Shown here in pieces: positions 1-11,791 of a stretch of DNA of 64,000 nucleotides. Below the pieces are notes generated by a model, which saw only the letters and a list, made by a program, of their open reading frames with translations, searched no databases and was not told where the DNA came from. Both the position numbers and the translations under genes were made by a program. The number at the start of each line of letters is the position of its first letter. Position 1 is the stretch's first letter. This DNA is from Brettanomyces bruxellensis (taxonomy: Eukaryota; Ascomycota; Pichiomycetes; Pichiales; Pichiaceae): positions 1,369,001 through 1,433,000 of the forward strand of contig NC_054690.1 of NCBI RefSeq assembly GCF_011074885.1, in the 5' to 3' direction.

Positions 1-3000
1 GGTGCAGAAGCTTCTGGAACCGATCCTTCCGGAATAGGAGGTGCAACAGGTGCAGAAACTTCTGGAATAGGAGGTGCAGGTGGAATTTCCGCCGGTGCAG
101 ATCCCTCTCTTGAACCTTCTTGCGTATTTTCACCACTTACACCAGAACTTGGGGCCTTAGAAGCAGCATCCGCCCACTCATCTTCTGTTTCTTCCTGAGA
201 CGTTGCCTGGCCAGTTAGCTCGCTTTTCTCCTCTTCCTTCTTTTCTTCAGCCTTGTCACTTCCACTTCTTCCCTTCTCATCATCGGTTTTTACACTATTC
301 TGCCGGCTGCCACCCCCAAAGAGCATGTCGGCCAACGCAGCCTGCTTTGAGCTGCTTGGAATCTCATCATCACTATCTTCATTCTCCCCCTTGCTCTCTT
401 CCTCATCGGACCATCCATCATCTCCAAGACCTCTCTGTGCAGCACGCTGTGCTTCCAACTTCTGCGTGTCGATTTCCGGCCCTTTGTGTGCAGACTTGAA
501 GAACGGATTGTTGTTTCTCATAACCTCAGCTTTGGATTTCTCGGCTTTCTCCGGTTTTTCTGCCTTCTCACCTGCTTTCTGTGCAGGTTCTGCCTTTGCC
601 ATGTGTGCAAATGGATTGTTATTGATTGCCGGAACTCCACCTGCCGCTTTTTCTGCATTTCCTGCTGCTTTTTCTGCACTGCCTGCCTTGCTACTGCCAG
701 AAACAACACGTGAAGCTGGTACTGGAGGCGGTGCAACAGGCCGAGTTTCCTTTTTAACTGGAACCTCATCTTCACTGCTGTCATCTGCCTCTTCTTTTCT
801 CAAGGCCTCCATCTGTGCTTTCAACTCTGCAATTCTCCTTGCACGTCTTTCCTGCTTCTTCCGCTTGTGCTCTTTTTCCTTTTCTTCCAAGGCCTTTTTT
901 TGTGCGAGAAGAGCTTTGATTTCCTCATCTTCTTCGTCTTCGTCTTCTTCGGCAGTCTCGATTGGTTCTACAGCAGCATGTTGGGGAGGAGTAGAAGGTT
1001 TAGGTTGTTGTAAAGCTGCTTTTGGAGCTGTTTTGAGGGCTGCTTTTGGAACTGTTTTTGGAACTGCGTTTGGAACTGCTTCTGAGGCTGCTTTTCCCAC
1101 TTCTTCCACTTCTTCCACCTTCACTGCCTCGTCCTCTCTCCGAGTCCTAATCCCAAGTTTTGCCAACCGATCCCTCATCCTCTTCTCGGCCTTCTCCTTG
1201 ATCCGCTTCGCACGATCCTCCACATTGCTTCTTGCCTGCTGAACTGCCCCAGATATGGTGGCCAAACCTGAAGACACCGCAGCATTTTGTGGTGGCACAT
1301 TGCTGCTTGCTGCATTATGCGGCATCTGCCTCCTGGCACCGTTTAGCTGGCCAATAAAACTCCTAACTGCGCCTGAAACAACACCCTCGGCCAACTCCCA
1401 CTTCCTGTAACCGGCCTCAGAGGTGTTGCTCACAGATAAAGAAGACTGGATGTCCTTGACCATCTCGCCAATCGACGCGTCGATGTCCTGGACGGCCCCA
1501 GTAGTCTCCTCAGCCTCCTGCCGCGCCTTCTTCGACTCCTGCTCGAGTTTTTCCTCGTTGCTTTCAAAGGCATCGATGTTTGGAGCCGGCCGACCGGTTA
1601 ACCGTGCCATTCTGGCCTGGATCAATGCTTTCTGCTTGGCAATTCTCCTGTCTCTGTTTGTTACCTCGCCGTTTGGTCCCGTACCTTTAATCGAAATGCC
1701 TGTAGGGTTGCTTTTCTGCAATTTGCACCGGTACAACTCCAGCTTTGTTGCACTCACCTGATCTGCAACCCGCCTGATCTCATCCACAAGTGATGGAACC
1801 TGCCCAAACGACTTCTGAAGACGCTGCATCAGCTTTCTCTTCTCCTCGGCCGAAGTGCCGCTTGCCGAGTCCTCGATCCGGGTCTGAAGATTCTGGATCT
1901 GCTCTTTCAGGGAGTTGATTTCTCTCATATCCGAGTCCATCTCTCTCTGCCGGTCTTCATCCTGTGCATCTGCCGAATCGAGCAAGATCTTCTTCTCGCG
2001 AATCTGCTTCCGCAAACGGTCAAGCACGGATTTCTGCCGAGGTTTCTCACCTGACTTCTGGCCTGACTCCTCCAAATCTTCTTCATCCTCGTTCTTCGGT
2101 TGTCTGTAGCTTCTGTGCCGTGCACTACTCACATACTCGATGTCGTCGTCGTTGTTTCTGAACGAGGCGGCAGAAACGCTTCCAGCGGACGTGCCGGCGG
2201 CACTTTTACCGTTTCCGGAACCATCCTTGAGCTGATTCTTCATTGCATGCATCGTCTCCTGCAAAAGACGCGAGGAAGGAGGAACCAACTCAGGGGGAAG
2301 CTGTGTAGGGATGTCGAATCCGTTCAAACGCCGATAGATCAAGTGCATGGCAACGCTGAACTCGTCTTTGTCCAATTTGCCCTTATTTCCGATATCTGCC
2401 AAGTTCCAGATCGACTCCAAGTCGCTTCTGCTCAACCCGGACTTGCCGAAAACGGAAATTGCAACCTCCCCGCTCACGTATCCGTTTTTCTCGGTGTCCC
2501 ACTTCCTGAAGATGTTGTCGTAGATCTGCTTTTCTGGTTTTGTGATTGCCCACGTGACATTTGAAGCCCTGGTTCCACCCATTGAGGCCGCCATATTATA
2601 GTTTGCCTGGGTTGCATTGGGCATAAACTGTGTTTTCATCATGTCCAAACCGGGCAAATTTCCCGTTGGCATCGACACAAATCCCCATTGACCCGGTTTT
2701 CCCGTCGGTTGAGCCACAAGTCCCGTCGGCTGCACACCGAGACCGTACCCGCCGGTTGGCTGCGCCACAAATGATGTTTGTGGAGGCATTCCGAACCCGG
2801 TCTGCTGCACCTGTACACCAGTCGGCTGGAGGTTCAGAGCCTGAGGAGACACCTGTACACCAGTTGGCTGCAAGGCAAGCGGTTTGGGCTGGCCTGCAAC
2901 ACCAGTTGGCTGCGAGTTGAATGTGACTGGAGGCTGTGCACCATATCCAGTCGTTTGGGGTGCAAATCCGGTAGTTTGGGGTGCAAACCCGGTAGTTTGG

Positions 3001-3959
3001 GGTGCAAACCCGGTAGTTTGGGGTGCAAATCCGGTCGTTTGAGGTGCAAATCCGGTCGTTTGAGGTGCAAATCCATTCTGTGACCCAATTCCATTCTGAC
3101 TATCCTCCCTCTCCTGTGAGTCAGGAACTCCAAAATTGATTGTATCAACAAAACTGGTAACCTCGTTGTGAACCTTGCTTGGAAGTGCCGACGGAACGGC
3201 ATCTCCCCGTATTGCCCGATTGCAGAGATACAAGGCAAGTGCAAACTCCGGAAAAAGAAGCTTTCCGGACTTGTTCGTGTCACATAACTCCCAGATTTGG
3301 GCAAGTGTCGAAGCATCCAAGTTTGACCGCATTAGAATCTGTCTGGCAGTAGATCCATCCACTGCATTCTCGCCTGCCCTAATATTCTGCCGGAAGATGC
3401 CCTGGAATCTCTCCTGGTCACGTGCACTGATAAACGACAACCGGATATTTGGAATCTTGAGCTCTGTGTTCTTTTTTGGCTGTGTTGAGGTTTCGTTAAG
3501 GGAACGAATGAACACACCCGTTGGCTGAGCCATGAGCGGCTTGAACTGCATCTGTGGCTGTGCCTGGAAGCTTGTTTGTGGCGGTGCTTGAAAGCCATTT
3601 TGTGGTTGTGCCTGGAAACTTGTCTGTGGCTGTGCTTGAAAGCCACTTTGTGGCGGTGTTTCCTGTTGTTGTGGGGCCTGCCAGCCGGTAACCTGTGCCT
3701 GCAACTTCTGCCCAAACGAGGTGCGTGGCTGAAATCCCGTCTGCTGCACTCCTATTGGCTGCTGCTGCTGGTTCTGTGGCTGTGTCTGGTATCCTGTCTG
3801 TTGAGACATCATCTGAGGTTGAATCCCCCATCCTGTAGCCTGAGGTTGCTGAACCTGTGCACCAAACTGGTACCCGGTCGGCTGTGCCTGAAAGAGATTC
3901 GCCTGCTGCTGGTTTTGGCCTGCATTGTATGCATAGCCTTGGTTGTTGTATGAATTCAT
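1..3959 (-). CDS. PAN1: Pan1-like EH-domain endocytic scaffold (3' end beyond window)
   Basis: Start ATG is at 3957-3959; no stop occurs before base 1, so about 1319 residues are visible and the C-terminus lies outside (S. cerevisiae Pan1 is 1480 aa). The N-terminus is Q-rich with many short QxTG motifs, including six tandem FAPQTTG units, the kind of site phosphorylated by Prk1/Ark1 kinases. Two EH domains follow: EH1 at about residues 175-275 (core LAQIWELCDTNKSGKLLFPE) and EH2 at about 460-555 (LESIWNLADIGNKGKLDKDE). A long coiled coil and a K/E-rich, proline-containing tail come next. Pan1 activates Arp2/3 and organises the endocytic coat at actin patches with End3 and Sla1. The family assignment is strong; the role is taken from the family. 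Confidence 0.93.
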   Translation of the reverse strand, partial: MNSYNNQGYAYNAGQNQQQANLFQAQPTGYQFGAQVQQPQATGWGIQPQMMSQQTGYQTQPQNQQQQPIGVQQTGFQPRTSFGQKLQAQVTGWQAPQQQETPPQSGFQAQPQTSFQAQPQNGFQAPPQTSFQAQPQMQFKPLMAQPTGVFIRSLNETSTQPKKNTELKIPNIRLSFISARDQERFQGIFRQNIRAGENAVDGSTARQILMRSNLDASTLAQIWELCDTNKSGKLLFPEFALALYLCNRAIRGDAVPSALPSKVHNEVTSFVDTINFGVPDSQEREDSQNGIGSQNGFAPQTTGFAPQTTGFAPQTTGFAPQTTGFAPQTTGFAPQTTGYGAQPPVTFNSQPTGVAGQPKPLALQPTGVQVSPQALNLQPTGVQVQQTGFGMPPQTSFVAQPTGGYGLGVQPTGLVAQPTGKPGQWGFVSMPTGNLPGLDMMKTQFMPNATQANYNMAASMGGTRASNVTWAITKPEKQIYDNIFRKWDTEKNGYVSGEVAISVFGKSGLSRSDLESIWNLADIGNKGKLDKDEFSVAMHLIYRRLNGFDIPTQLPPELVPPSSRLLQETMHAMKNQLKDGSGNGKSAAGTSAGSVSAASFRNNDDDIEYVSSARHRSYRQPKNEDEEDLEESGQKSGEKPRQKSVLDRLRKQIREKKILLDSADAQDEDRQREMDSDMREINSLKEQIQNLQTRIEDSASGTSAEEKRKLMQRLQKSFGQVPSLVDEIRRVADQVSATKLELYRCKLQKSNPTGISIKGTGPNGEVTNRDRRIAKQKALIQARMARLTGRPAPNIDAFESNEEKLEQESKKARQEAEETTGAVQDIDASIGEMVKDIQSSLSVSNTSEAGYRKWELAEGVVSGAVRSFIGQLNGARRQMPHNAASSNVPPQNAAVSSGLATISGAVQQARSNVEDRAKRIKEKAEKRMRDRLAKLGIRTRREDEAVKVEEVEEVGKAASEAVPNAVPKTVPKAALKTAPKAALQQPKPSTPPQHAAVEPIETAEEDEDEEDEEIKALLAQKKALEEKEKEHKRKKQERRARRIAELKAQMEALRKEEADDSSEDEVPVKKETRPVAPPPVPASRVVSGSSKAGSAEKAAGNAEKAAGGVPAINNNPFAHMAKAEPAQKAGEKAEKPEKAEKSKAEVMRNNNPFFKSAHKGPEIDTQKLEAQRAAQRGLGDDGWSDEEESKGENEDSDDEIPSSSKQAALADMLFGGGSRQNSVKTDDEKGRSGSDKAEEKKEEEKSELTGQATSQEETEDEWADAASKAPSSGVSGENTQEGSREGSAPAEIPPAPPIPEVSAPVAPPIPEGSVPEASA
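2953..3078 (-). repeat. 21-bp tandem repeat inside PAN1 (six units)
   Basis: Six consecutive 21-bp units with starts spaced exactly 21 bp apart (2953, 2974, 2995, 3016, 3037, 3058). They encode the heptapeptide FAPQTTG, which fits the Prk1-type phosphorylation motif with F in the hydrophobic position. Copies differ by a few bases only, so the array is young or homogenised. Confidence 0.9.
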
Positions 3960-5103
3960 CTCTGCTCTTTTACCCTCTAGATTCTGTTCAATTGATGGGT
4001 CAAGGCACTCTGATATCTCGCCACCCGCTTCTGCTATTCTCCGTAAAATGACTGTACGGTTTTTCTAACGGTGGCTCTATGTTTATTGTGTGAAACTGTA
4101 AATGCTTTTGGGATGCCATGTGGACACCAAATTAAATATGCGGCCGGTTAATTGAATTTATTTTTCTTTCCCGCTGTTCTCGTTCACTTCTCTAATTTGG
4201 TTTTGGCTCTGCTTTTTTTTTATTTGATTTTTTTCTCCCGCTATTCTTCCTTTTTCCCCCTTTAGCGACACGCTCCAAATTGGCCTTGGTGTCCACTTCC
4301 ATTTTTCAATCGATACCCAGTAATGGTGCTCAAACTCAGCTAAGATGCATCTAATATATACACTAAAATGTATGCTCAAGCAGTTGTCGAATATCTCTGC
4401 AGATTAGACCCAAAGACCATCTTTTTACCCTCCGATCTGCTTCCTTGTGGCCATCTTCCCGTCTAAAGCTAAAATACCTGAATCTCGCGCTAAGAAGGAA
4501 TAAATCATTGCGTAGTGAAGCAAAAAAAAAAAATTGTATCTGTAGTCTAGTATCCCATTCATACCGCATAGCAGCATTACTACATCTTACTACATCACTT
4601 GATTCCTTACTGTAAGCAAATTCGTAATCGTCATTAAAAGAGCTGCAAAGATCCAGAGTTATAATACTTCTGCCAAATAAAAAAAGAACATGTGACAGAT
4701 AATAGTACTAACGATAGCAAGGGTAACTAATACCCATCTTAATCATTTTATAGCAGGCATCACGAAAGATCCAATCTCAAAAATACAAAGAACTCCAAAT
4801 TGATAGATAAAATGCATAATCAAATGAACAAAAGTTAAAGAAAAAAAGAAATGAAATAAAGTCTTATAATCACCTTAGCCAAACAGAGCACATGTAGAAT
4901 AAAATAATCAATTCATAAATAACGGCAAATTGTCTTTGAACTTCCACTGTCCTTTTCCAGGTGTTCATCAAATAAATACGGAAACATTCAAAATCAAACC
5001 TCCTCCGTCTTTGTCTTCTTCTATTCATATGTTNTTTCCTAGAAAGCATTGAATCTGATTCTCTTTAATAAATAAATAATACAGCTGGTATCAAATAAAA
5101 AGC
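3960..5103. other. Intergenic, PAN1 promoter and 3' flank of the SREBP-like gene
   Basis: 1.14 kb without a convincing gene. T-rich tracts near 4200-4260 and an A11 run near 4510 are visible; small frames here have no recognisable content. Confidence 0.7.
5034..5034. other. Ambiguous base (N)
   Basis: The only non-ACGT base in the window. It lies about 70 bp beyond the stop of the SREBP-like gene and marks unresolved or low-coverage sequence, which matters for judging the frameshift in that gene. Confidence 1.
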
Positions 5104-8100
5104 TCAAAGGCCATTCAAGTGGCTAATGTAGCCGACAAGATCATCAATCACCTGGTTTCTCAAATCATCGTCTAAACCAAGTTCGGAAATGTGTCTGTTG
5201 TTTCCCGCAAATATCCTCATGTTTGCAACAACATTAAGAAGTTTGAAATTGATCTTCGGTATGTCTGTTCCCGTTTCCAATTCTTCATCTGCCGAATCCT
5301 CTGCTAATGATGTTGAAAACTCGGAATTTACAGAAGAAGCATCACTGGTCCTTTCTTTATTTTCCACCTTATCGAGGCATTCGAGAATATCATAAGTAAG
5401 GACACTAAAAACATTCAAAAGCGACACAAAGCCAAAGAGCGAAAGTTGCGAGCCTTCTCGGAAGTTACTAGTGAAACTTGGAAGACGAAGTTTCGACACC
5501 CATGAAATCAACGACTCGTAATCTGAGGGAGTCTTGATAAGCTTGTACTCGAGAGCACAACAAGTCAAGGCCAATTTTACGTCAAACTCCACACAAATTT
5601 GGCCAGATACCCTTGCCAAATCAAAGCATTTTGCCAACTGCTCACCCTCATCTGGGTGTAAAAAGTACTGAAGAATGGCAGCTTTCAACTTCAATTCCAT
5701 CGGTATGGTATCATCAAACGTATTTATAAGCCTCAAGTCGGACTCGCATTTGTTTCTGGAAGTGATATTCTCGCTTTTGATTTCGGCATTGGTCAAAACA
5801 TGTCTTTCCGCCACTTCAACTTCCTCGTCTTCCTCATCTTCTTCCTCCTCGCTCAAAGTGCCGTCTGTAGCTTTTGATCTTTGCTCAAGTTTGTCTTCTA
5901 AAGCCAAGCATCGAATCATACTCTTTTCTGCCCGTACCGTGAGCTTTTCGCATATGTAAATTGCCACTAGCCTAACAAGTCCTGCTCTGTAATTATAAAC
6001 AACACTGATGTTTTGCAAATCAACGTCTGAGTATTGGAAGCATTGAAGAAGCCGCGCAAGAACAACAATATTAGATGAGTCCTTTGAACCTTTCTGGCTA
6101 ATGCTGTTTGCCTTCTTTAAAGCATGTTTCCAGTAACTCCGACCCAAAGGATCAACGAAAAATGTTGCGATAAGCCGATTAGCAACAGATAGAAAGTCAT
6201 TTGACTTGGATGAACCACTCTGTAAAGTTTCAGACACGTATTTCAGGCACATGGCCTTCAAAAAGTTACCGTTTGAAGATCTGGATGAACGCACATTCAA
6301 AATAGAGAGAACATCCTTCAAAGAGATGTTTGTTTTGTGTTTATTGACTGAACAAGCAACTGTTCGGCCTGTGTTTGATCCAGAGAGTGGAGAATAGAGT
6401 GTGGATTCATAAGAGTTGTGGTTGCAACTGAAGCAATACTCGATAAAGCCGAAGACCCACGGTTTGCAGTATTGCTGGAATCTTTCTTTTGCCTCAGGGC
6501 ATATAGATGAAGCGAGCTTAAAAACGTGTAGTAGAGGACATAAATGCATGTTAGCACTTTAGCCAATCCCAAGAAAGGTCTAAATACGCTGCTGTTGAAA
6601 GCAAATGTTTCGCCCGACCCGAACGAGACAACAGGAATCGCAAATAATCCTCTATGGCCCGTTCCAGAATTGTAACTGAAGTCATCCATTGCTGATCCAC
6701 CGAGCATACATGCCATTCCACCAAGAAGGACTTTGTTGGCGAGCGGATGCGAGTTTGAATTCATCGAATTGTGGCTGGAGCCACTATTATTCAAACCCGC
6801 AGCCGCCATGCTCTGGGCAGGCGAAACCTGTCCATTACTGCTGTTAATAGATGGTGAAGAAGTGTAGCTGGAGTCGCTATACAAGGCAGATGCCGGATGG
6901 TGCGATGATAGCGAAGAAGGAGCTCTCACAGATGGATCCATGCGAGTTTTCCCTGAAGGCTGCATTTTCGAAGAATGAATACCGGTCAAATTACCGGATG
7001 GAGATTCCATTTCCTCTTGCATCATGTCAAATGTGGCATTTCCACTTGCTATCATGAGCTCCTTTAGTTTCTCGTTCTCTGCGACCAACTGCTCGTTCTT
7101 GATTTCCAAATGCCTGATGTACTCTGTGGCCTTTGAAAGAATTGTGGCCTTGTTGAGCTTTCTGGCCGGTTTGAGGCCGTCCAACTTTCTCTCATCATCA
7201 CTATAACCTTTTCCAACATAGTCATCGTCAAATTGAAGGTCATCCATGTTTCCCGAGCCATCAGTACCGTTACTTCCGGAAGCTGATCCGGGTCCGGCAT
7301 TTCTGTTTCCAGCTCTATCTCTCGAGATCAAAATTCTCAAGGAAGGAACACAGTTGCGGAGCTCGACGATCTTCGAGTTTATGTTGGTCCTGTACTTCTT
7401 CTCAATCAAATTATGCGAGCATTTCATTTTTCGACCGCCGTTTTTAACATTAGCCTCGTTTTTAGGTCGCACAGAGGCACCACTCTTCTTTCGGCCCCTG
7501 CTTGCAGGACTACTCATGACAGAACCGTTGGAATAGTCGTCGTTCGACTTGATCTTGCTCAAATTTAGCGATCCCGGTTCCTTCTTTACCTTCACCTTCA
7601 TCTTTTTTCCGACGCTGCGTTTTCTCCGCTTCGAATTTGGTGATATGACACCCGAGTTTGCTGGAGCCGGAGCCGCTACACTATTGTTGGCGTTAATATT
7701 GTTGACGTTGCTGTTGCTGTTGTTATTATTGTTGTTATTAGTGTTGCCGTGGTCAAAAATAGAAGCAGTGTTGTATGTAACAGTGCTTGTAGACATCGAC
7801 TCACCCATAGGGACAAAACCGGGGGCATTTGCACCCGTTCCAGCGGATTGTGCAGCCTCTTCTGTGTTAACACCAACCCAGTTCTGGTTGTGTCTGGCAG
7901 TCAAGTTGGCGTCTATAGGAACGAAGTTTGGATTGTTGGCATTTGCATTTGCAACTGGGTCATTTAGAAAAAAGTCGTCTGGTGATGACCCGGACGAGTA
8001 CGGAGACACTATAGAGCCACTTAGGCTGCTGACTGCATCATTGAAATCGTTAAAGTTCATATCAGAACTCACGTTTGACGAAGAACTTGTAGACCCGAAC

Positions 8101-8405
8101 CTTTGAGGTCCCGTCATAAAATTTTGTGTTTGTTGTTGCTGCTGTCTCTGCTGCAAGTTCTGCAGCGTTGGTTGTTGTTGCTGCTGCTGCTGCTGCTGAA
8201 GCTTTAGAATGTGGCCATCGATCACGTGTCTTTGCTGTTGTTGGTCCAAAGTCCCGTTTTCATTATAATTGATATGGTTCAAATTAGGGGCCGGAGTCAT
8301 GCCAAAAGTCTGATGCCCCTGCTGCTGCTGCAAATGCAGCTGTCTCTGTGATCCATCCAATGATGAGAGAATATTGTCGTAATCGTCAAAATCTAGAGAA
8401 GCCAT
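5104..8405 (-). CDS. SREBP-type bHLH transcription factor, frame disrupted near 6320
   Basis: Two overlapping frames make one gene. The upstream frame (8405 to 6318, 695 aa) has polyQ and polyN tracts, a basic region and a bHLH from about residue 325 (core HNLIEKKYRTNINSKI, with the tyrosine typical of SREBPs), a long loop insert, helix 2 continuing into a leucine-zipper-like heptad, and a hydrophobic segment (LAKVLTCIYVLYYTFLSSLH) that could span a membrane. The downstream frame (6549 to 5104) carries an acidic stretch and a C-terminal region resembling the fungal SREBP C-terminal domain (DUF2014). The frames differ by -1; the natural switch point is about 6310-6340, just before KDVLSILNV. 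Relatives are Sre1, Cph2 and Hms1 (sterol/hypoxia or morphogenesis regulators). Which one is orthologous, and whether it is membrane-cleaved, is not settled. Confidence 0.8.
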
Positions 8406-10649
8406 AATGTGCTTTGGTTTTTATAACTTGTTATAATTCGGGCGCAGTATATTGCAGAAATGGAAAATCTCAAAGCTCGATGTGGGGTTGTGGGGGGCCA
8501 AGAAATATTCCTGATGCAACGTGTGATACTGTGGACACGAATGACGATTTGAACAAGGACTGCAATTAATAACTCAGTGATTGAACTCCCCTGGAAAACT
8601 GGTACAGAGTGTCTGAAAGTGCGTTCTGAGCTTGCCCAATAGGAATACCGAGAAAAAAAAACTAAGATTAAGAATGGAGATAAACTTTTTCTATTAGTTT
8701 TTTTTTTAAGAATTTTTTTTTCTGGGCGCAATTTGGCTTCAATAGGAATGAGAAGCGTTTCTTTCTGTCTTTTTATTGCCTCTGGAAAAAAAATCCAAGA
8801 TCTTGCAAAATCAGCCGCTAAGCAAGAAGATCCTTAAACCTTAATATGCCGGGGTATAACAGAGACAGATTGTAAGTCGAAATATGGACAGCAACGTAGT
8901 ACTCTGAGCAGAAGGTAGGAACAAAACAGTACTGAGAAAAGGAAAGAAAACTAAATGAATCATATAGGGGAAAAAATACAAATAATTGAAGAGTAAAAAT
9001 AAAATCAAAACCAATGTAAGAAAATAAAAAAACTGTATGTATTTGTTTATTCGTGCACGAAAAGTGGAGGTGAGAATAAATGAAAAGCAAGACAAACAAC
9101 GGTCGAATGAAATTAGTAGCGAGTCCGAAAATTAAAAGCCATAAAAATAAAAAACCACTAGTAAAAATATTACAATAAAACAGAAGGGGTGAGCAATCTG
9201 GATGAATGGAATATGCTGAGAATCTTATTTTATTATGCAGTATAACAGGGGAGGTCGTTAAAAAGCAAAGAAATATGGACAAGTCACAGCAACTATTGTG
9301 AAGCAAAATAGGTAATGCTATTGTTTTCCCCCTCCACCGCACCCAAATTTTTCCGAATAGATACAATCTTGTTCACATAATACAATAGAATTGGGAGATT
9401 CCTAGAAAATAAAACAATCAAATGCAAGATTATTTTTTAATGCGGTTTTACAATAGTGGGGGTGATGTTCAAATATGAGCCACATAAGCCTATATTTGGA
9501 GATCGAATTTGTATATTACTTAATAATACCTTACAAAGAAACTCCCGAAGAATAAACCCAGTCAACAGAGTCAATTCTCAGTTGATTCATTTTTGGGCCG
9601 TTATTCGGAAACCAAGAAAGCGGGGACTAGCTTGCCTGTCAAACTCTCTATCAGGAAAGTAGGTGGAATGGTCCGTACGTTAAATAGCACATCTTCCCTA
9701 TCTAGATATTTCCAAATTATCTATCAAATTATCTATCATTCCAAGGTGAAAAAGGATATTCATAATAAAAGCGTAGACCTGGCATTATGCATACTGCCCT
9801 GGTGGTCCCTTTATTCAAATGAGGGAAAGACATAATTAAATTTTGACTTTGCTTTGTCTCGAGTTTCAGCTTGCTGATTTTGCATTTCATTTACCGCCTC
9901 CTCGTTTTGTTATTGTCATACTTGTCTGGTTTGCATACAATAATAATTGATGTTGTCATTACCCGATTAATAAAGTATTAATGCAGTTTTAAAAACCTCG
10001 GTTCTAACTATTGTTAAATAATTCTGTTTGAGCTGAAATTTGATGATCCAAGAATAGGATTACTGAAGCCGTCATGTAAGAACTTTCCTTTGACAATGAT
10101 TGGTGTAATTCATATGAATGAATGCTCCATAACTGTTTATAATACCAAGGAGTATTAGAGATATAGTATATATGTTAACGTGCACTTATTCATCTGTTTT
10201 TACTATTTTTCCTCATTTTGATCACCATTCATATTTACACGGGCGTGTTTTCATCTTGCGGCTTGAAATAGTATCTATAGCATAACCCGTAAGATCTGAT
10301 AATTATATTATTCCAGAATAATTAGCGTGTATTTCACTCCTGTTTTGAATGATTTTAATTACTCCAATCAAGCTAATATCAATAACAAATCATTTTATTT
10401 CCACAATTTCTCTTTCAAAGTAATTTCTCTAGCTGTGATAATTACCAATAAAAAATTCATACGACCATCTAATATCTTTGGGTGAAATGCTTATTCCACC
10501 ACACTTTATTGAATTTGTCAGATTTTCTGTCAACGCTGCTGCAAATATGCAGAGAAGCTGCAGCATCGGACATGAAATCAGAATCGATCTTTCCGTAAAA
10601 AGCAGGGTGGGTAACCACAAAAAAAAAAGATTATCCAGTCAAAAAAGAA
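8406..10649. other. Intergenic, upstream region of the SREBP-like gene
   Basis: 2.2 kb without a supported gene. From about 8640 to 9100 the + strand is purine-rich, giving a pyrimidine-rich leader on the sense strand of the SREBP-like gene. The long upstream region fits a regulated transcription factor, but no specific site is recognised. Confidence 0.6.
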
Positions 10650-10672
10650 TGCGATCTCCGAGGATTGAACTC

Positions 10673-10705
<33 letters not shown>

Positions 10706-10722
10706 GACTGAGCTAAGCTCGC
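10650..10722 (-). tRNA. tRNA-Phe (anticodon GAA)
   Basis: Folds as a full 73-nt cloverleaf on the minus strand. The acceptor has six of seven pairs (one G-A mismatch at position 5-68). The D-arm contains box A (TAGCTCAGTCGG), the anticodon arm is TCAGA-CTGAAGA-TCTGA with anticodon GAA, and the T-arm is CCGAG-TTCAATC-CTCGG (box B). There is no intron. A-runs on the + strand at 10641-10646 and 10618-10628 give T-run Pol III terminators. The sequence is close to yeast tRNA-Phe. Confidence 0.97.
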
Positions 10723-10935
10723 AACTTTTGAAAATGTAAATGATCGGACTGAAGGTAACAAAATATTATTTTCAATAACCTGAAGTATAAGGATTCTTTA
10801 GATGATTACCAAATCCGCCTAAAGATATATAATAGATTATTAAGATTGTTATCTGATACTTCTCGTATCTTTCTTTCTTCAGATTTCTTTCCATCCTTCT
10901 CTCATTACCAGTGGGTAAGGACCTCTATTTATATT

Positions 10936-11791
10936 TGTCGGAACCTATGAGTTATAATAATGTTTTATATGTTAATAACGCATAAAGGTTCAACTGATAT
11001 TTGATTTATAATATGTGGATCAAATTAATGTTCAGACAGATATAAGAAATAATTCGCGGGGAAATTTTTCCTGTGAAATAAATTTCTCCCTAATCTACTT
11101 TCGGCTGAAAATGACCTATTCCACTTCTGCGGAAAAATATCTCTTATATGTATGTACTACTTTTTCCTTATATACTATGTGTCTCTTAGAAGGGACGACG
11201 ACTTTATTGTGTAATTTGCAATACATATTCATATAAGGAAATCCATCTTGAAGTGATCCTTCAGCTGAAACCAAGAGTAACCTTCGGGTTCTCGCTGGAT
11301 TACAAACGTGTTCGTAAGGACCCTATTTTGTTATGGGGGTCATTCTATGCAACAGAAGTCTTTTCTATATCCGAACTATATGGTCAATCTCGTTCATAAC
11401 CTTGGGCATCTGCGCGCTCGGTAGTGCTACGGCACAGAGATATGTGAGCAATTAAGCAGATACAAATGTCACACGGGATTTATATACTCTGACAATTGCA
11501 AAATAGGCTATCGGGTCTCGTCCCTTCGCAGAAGAAACAAGTTATATAAAAAGAGGTAAAGTAAAGTAAAAATAAAAAGGAAAATAAAGTGAGGTAATCA
11601 TACATAATATAAAAAAAAAGATTTAATTCCCTAACATGTACAGTTAGTACAATTTGTCCAGGATTCCTTCTAATAAATATTATTCTAAATCTTCGTTACT
11701 TTAGAATAAGTTCAGATCTCAAAACAAATGAATCTAATGACATATAATAATAGATTGCCTAATACTAGGTAATATTCTCATATGTCCGACA
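10936..11791. mobile_element. Candidate solo LTR (TGTCGGA...TCCGACA)
   Basis: An 856-bp segment begins TGTCGGA and ends TCCGACA: a perfect 7-bp inverted repeat with the TG...CA ends of LTR retrotransposons, flanked on both sides by TATT as a possible short target duplication. It lies about 210 bp upstream of the tRNA-Phe gene, a typical landing zone for Ty-like elements. A TATA-like TATATAAAAA at about 11543 could serve as the LTR promoter. No second copy or internal retroelement coding sequence is present. The call rests on end structure alone and could be coincidence. Confidence 0.35.

Noticed and set aside
253..1242. 329-aa + strand frame
   Set aside because: Ser/Ala/Phe-rich antisense shadow of the PAN1 coiled-coil and K/E-rich region; no family signature.
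6300..6345. Programmed -1 frameshift in the SREBP-like gene
   Set aside because: No X XXY YYZ heptamer in the right phase and no downstream structure seen; a base error or indel is simpler.
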